Source: Eudorina sp. 2006-703-Eu-15
Lineage: Eukaryota; Chlorophyta; Chlorophyceae; Chlamydomonadales; Volvocaceae
Direction of reading: 5' to 3'
Length of the DNA stretch: 64,000 bases
NCBI GenBank assembly: GCA_003117195.1
Contig: BDSI01000028.1
Location: forward strand, 777,001-841,000
Both the position numbers and the translations under genes were made by a program. A model generated the notes under the pieces. That model saw nothing but the letters and a program-made list of their open reading frames with translations, was not told the DNA's origin and ran no database searches. Positions 61,201-64,000 of the stretch are shown here, in pieces (position 1 is the stretch's first letter; each line of letters opens with the position of its first letter).

Positions 61201-64000
61201 AGAGCAGAAATAGGACCAGTGGAGGGTCCGGCGCTTTGCTATTTACAACAAATAGTATTCGTTATACCACAATATCCATGCTCAAGATCGTCACCACTTA
61301 CATGCTCCTCACCCAACGGCACTACCCCTCATCTTTCCACAGCTATGTCGAGTACCAGCGCAAGCAGCGCATGGTGTTGCGGCTCCACCGCGAGGCGCTG
61401 CAAGCCATGTGCAATTTCTGGTGAGCAAATATGTACGGGCCTGCAGTAATATTCTCATGATCTTCATTATATTTGTTGTTGTTATTATCATCATTACTAT
61501 AAATATTGCTAGGCAGGACACATGCCTGTGACGAAGGCCCTACACCTTACTTGTTTCTTCACAAGGTCTTTGAACTGTTTTGGCATCGTGTATTAGTAAG
61601 ATATCAATAAACTTGTGGTTCACATTGTTCTTGTTTATATAAAAACTCAAATGCGACATGCCGGCCAGCCTTCTGTCGTACGTCGAATCGCAATTCGCCA
61701 TGCCCACTCTGTTCGCTGTTGCATTCGTTCCCGCAACATGAATTCAGCACTGCCTTTCAGCTGGTGTTGTCCTCAACCGCGTGCGACTATTTGCGCACAT
61801 CGCCATCGTCTGCACAGCTCTGTTAGACGCCGCTTTCATGGGGTGTGGAGGGGCAAATTTTCGCTTTCCAACGGGCCAAATTGCCGGGCAAATGGTGCCT
61901 GCAGCGCGGAGAACTTTGTGTTTTCGGAGCTAAATGAGCGGAAAATCGCGTTTACCGTATCACAGTGGTCAGCTTAAATACTATGTTATCCTTGCTCTGT
62001 TATTACTATTTATTGTCATTCTCATTATTGTTTTTTAAATTACATATTATATATAATATCATATATATTACAATATAGTAAAATATACAATTATAATATA
62101 ATAATAATAATTATAATAATAATGATTATTATAATATAATAATTATAATTATATATTATTCTTATTTTTATAATTACCATGAATGACTCCGAAGCTGCTT
62201 GCGCGTTTCTTTATCCGATTCAGCCTGGGAAAGGTTGCGTCAATGGTGCTCGTGTACCTCGTGACGATGTATGGATGGTCGGATCCCCCCTCGCAGGAAA
62301 GCACTGGATTATTCCAACGTTTCCTTCAAGCACCTGAGCAAGGCACTTGGCAGGGTCGAAAGCTCCGTCTCTCAGGTCCGCGTTTGCGTGGCCTGAGCTG
62401 AAGACGAAGGCTGCTGCCCCGCCGTGTCTATCTCGCCTACGCTTGCTTTCAGGCGTGCAGGGCAACTCATCGTTACAACAATGAACTGCTACACACAATG
62501 ATGCCTATGTCGCGCAAAACATAAACGTGTGTATGTGCTCACTCTGCGTGCACGATCTGCAGTTTACAGTTAGTTCAACGACATGGGCTGCTCCGCTAAG
62601 CATGGCGGTTTCATCGGCATGCGCATTGTCCTGCATTTTTTGTTATGTATTTCTTGTAGGCGCAACGGGCGTACCAGGTGGTGCTCGAGAGCTACGGCAA
62701 CAACCCCAAACTAGTTTACCTGTACGGCAAGTTCCTGCAGACAGTGAAGAACGACCCCTGGCATGCGGTGCGTAGGCTATGCTACGACGGCGGCGGTCGT
62801 GCAACAGGACAAGCACTAGCATCAAGTGCAATTTCATTTAGCTTCGTGTTACAGTGGTGCGAACTGTCAGGATAAAGTCGCGGGGTCAAACCCCGATGAT
62901 AGCAATGGGTTGGCGCACACGAGACACTCTTGATTCTCGCTCATCCACACTTGAAGGTGAAAAGCTTCCGAGAAGGCGACACCCACAGCCGTTACAAAGA
63001 AATGTCCTCCATTCGGCACTACGACGGGTGTCATAGATCGGCCTGGAGTCGCCCGAGCGAGGGCGTTCGCTCCAAGGGGGGGACGATTGTAACAGGATTT
63101 CGAGCCCCTTGGTAGTGCGCTTTTCAGCCTCGTGTTACAGGTCGCTCTGCAGCGCGCCTACCTGCCTTCGCGTGTGCTCCATTCGCTGGCATACATGTTC
63201 CCCCAAGCCAGCTGAAGTTGTAACGTGTGCTATATAGAATCGCCGGAACCCCCGTGGTCGGAAACTTGCCCCACTTTGTAGCGCTGAAGTACGCACGTGT
63301 GTGTGATACATGTACCTTGGTCATTGTGGCTTTTGTCGGCCGCTTTGGTTCCTTCTTCGCCAGTCCCACTACATAGCGGAGGCTGAGCGGCTGGAGGAGC
63401 TCCACGATGGCCATGCAAGCGGTCCACTGATGCCGGATGGTAAGATCATATTATTGCCATGAATCTCTCTACCTTTCCCCTATCATTGGTTCATCATGCC
63501 CGGCCGGCCTCCGTATGCTTTGCGTGGCGGGTGCAACGACCATGGAAATATTATTCTTATCATTATCAGTTAAATTATGATCACCATAGCTTTTTATTAT
63601 TTTATTATTATCACATTATTTTATTAAGGATGTTACAGCGGACCCCGTGGGTCATCGGTGACAGCCAACGGCGACATTATTATATTTACCTTTAATATCA
63701 CATATATTATTATTGTTGTTATAATTGCTGCACGCTTGCAGGAACGCCTCTGTCCCGGATGGACGACCTGGCGACCGCAGTCCTGGTGATGAACTCCCAT
63801 GGCGAGGTGCAGATGGTAGGTCATCAGGTTCCTCGCCGGCTCATCCTCGCTTTAATGCGCACGTGCAGCGGGTTGGCCGAATGCGATGCGTGGCGTTTCT
63901 TCGAAATTTGCACCTCTATCTATCACTTGCGTGCGTGCGGTCCTCAGAGTGTTTCTTCGTTTGTTCATGGATAGACATCTTCTGCGTTGCTGCTAGGTTG
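54129..64000 (+). CDS. TmcB-like membrane protein, copy C (5' part, runs off right edge)
   Basis: Nineteen exons: 54129-54160, 54492-54620, 54801-54849, 56152-56343, 56591-56660, 56969-57063, 57797-57874, 58135-58236, 58589-58833, 59304-59378, 60010-60082, 60284-60388, 60657-60725, 60999-61051, 61343-61420, 62297-62375, 62660-62767, 63364-63439, 63742-63815, about 594 residues. Every one has a counterpart in B with the same phase and, except 58589-58833 (30 bases shorter, as in A), the same length. It contains the membrane bundle (YGIFGVLFTLR, VGVLNFNWLGDQ, VSALCLVLFVIIALLLNMAE, ACIYLALSLALAYQTLRW) and the helical block up to GEVQM. PAS exons should follow beyond the edge. The first exon with LDRRSSLE, seen in A and B, was not found upstream. 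Introns are much more AT-rich and longer than those of B (up to 1.3 kb) and hold ATT microsatellites and LINE scraps. All borders are consensus and no stop interrupts it. Confidence 0.87.
54318..54350 (-). mobile_element. LINE 3'-terminal scrap in copy C intron
   Basis: GAATGAATGAA directly followed by GTTACAGCGGACCCC. Read on the minus strand this is the element end and its ATTC-type tail. It lies between exons 54129-54160 and 54492-54620. Confidence 0.55.
55241..55297 (+). repeat. (ATT)n microsatellite
   Basis: About 19 uninterrupted TAT/ATT triplets in the 1.3-kb copy C intron 54850-56151. Confidence 0.95.
57199..57310 (+). repeat. AT-rich low-complexity stretch
   Basis: Imperfect TTATTA-type repeats in the copy C intron 57064-57796. 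Confidence 0.8.
59540..59640 (+). repeat. AT-rich low-complexity stretch
   Basis: Imperfect TAATATTAATA and ATATATAATATTATA units in the copy C intron 59379-60009. Confidence 0.75.
61092..61126 (+). repeat. Tandem 16-base repeat
   Basis: GAATTCTTCATATAAA occurs twice, separated by three bases, in the copy C intron after exon 60999-61051. Confidence 0.85.
62030..62178 (+). repeat. Long AT-only tract
   Basis: Nearly pure A and T (TATAAT and AATAAT units) for about 150 bases in the copy C intron 61421-62296. It is likely to melt or form cruciforms easily. Confidence 0.9.
63076..63141 (+). repeat. Short dispersed repeat with B-box-like core (possible SINE)
   Basis: Partner of 4726-4806 in the opposite orientation. 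It contains TGTAACAGGATTTCGAGCCC and GTGCGCTTTTCAGCCTCG. It lies in a copy C intron; the preceding 200 bases contain GGGGTCAAACCCC but no foldable tRNA. Confidence 0.45.
63600..63672 (-). mobile_element. LINE 3'-terminal scrap with ATTATT tail
   Basis: TTATTATTATCACATTATTTTATTAAGGA followed by TGTTACAGCGGACCCCGTGG and GTCATCGGTGACAGCC, nearly identical to 7130-7165. It is truncated within 45 bases and lies in the last visible copy C intron. Confidence 0.65.

Noticed and set aside
1..64000. CRISPR arrays, bacterial operons or prophage
   Set aside because: No evenly spaced repeats with unique spacers and no intronless gene clusters; every supportable gene is spliced.

Overview
This window is nuclear DNA from a green alga, most likely a volvocine (Chlamydomonas/Gonium/Volvox lineage). 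The evidence is dense splicing (dozens of exons of 15-300 bases with GT..AG borders), GC-rich coding exons with G/C third codon positions, dinucleotide and ATT microsatellites in introns, and a TGTAA polyadenylation-type signal after the best-defined gene. There are no bacterial-style operons or long uninterrupted genes. The species cannot be named from the sequence alone.

Four genes can be built by splicing. (A) On the minus strand, 5868 to the left edge, is the 5' part of a large multi-pass membrane protein of the 'tiny macrocysts B/C (TmcB/TmcC)-like' family. (B) On the plus strand, 15619-42183, is a nearly complete paralogue of A: 59 exons and about 2,484 residues. It has an N-terminal bundle of about eight membrane segments, a conserved helical (TPR-type) block, several PAS-like sensory domains, a proline/alanine-rich linker, a second membrane region and a C-terminus ending KWKAIIR. 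(LAS1) On the plus strand, 46152-51930, ten exons encode an 842-residue LAS1-type pre-rRNA processing nuclease with an intact R-x4-H HEPN motif. (C) On the plus strand, 54129 to the right edge, is the 5' part of a third TmcB-like paralogue. A and B are divergently oriented, and B and C are in the same direction with LAS1 between them. All three share exon borders and phases over the compared region, so they arose by duplication of an intron-rich ancestor.

The gene-poor stretch between A and B (about 5.9-15.6 kb) is a graveyard of repeats: 3' ends of non-LTR retrotransposons, a decayed reverse-transcriptase C-terminal zinc-finger remnant, short dispersed repeats, a minisatellite, a purine tract and a 300-base fragment of 25S/28S ribosomal RNA. 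An intron of A holds a 301-base miniature LTR element (TRIM) with 81-base terminal repeats, a primer-binding site and a polypurine tract. Upstream of C lies a decayed minus-strand protein-coding relic of unknown origin (about 52.67-53.97 kb).

The points most worth following are the TRIM element, a 164-base stretch of complete identity between B and C that looks like gene conversion, the unidentified relic, the rDNA fragment and the damaged exon border in copy A. All splice models are read by eye from consensus borders, paralogue comparison and frame closure; no transcript evidence was available.
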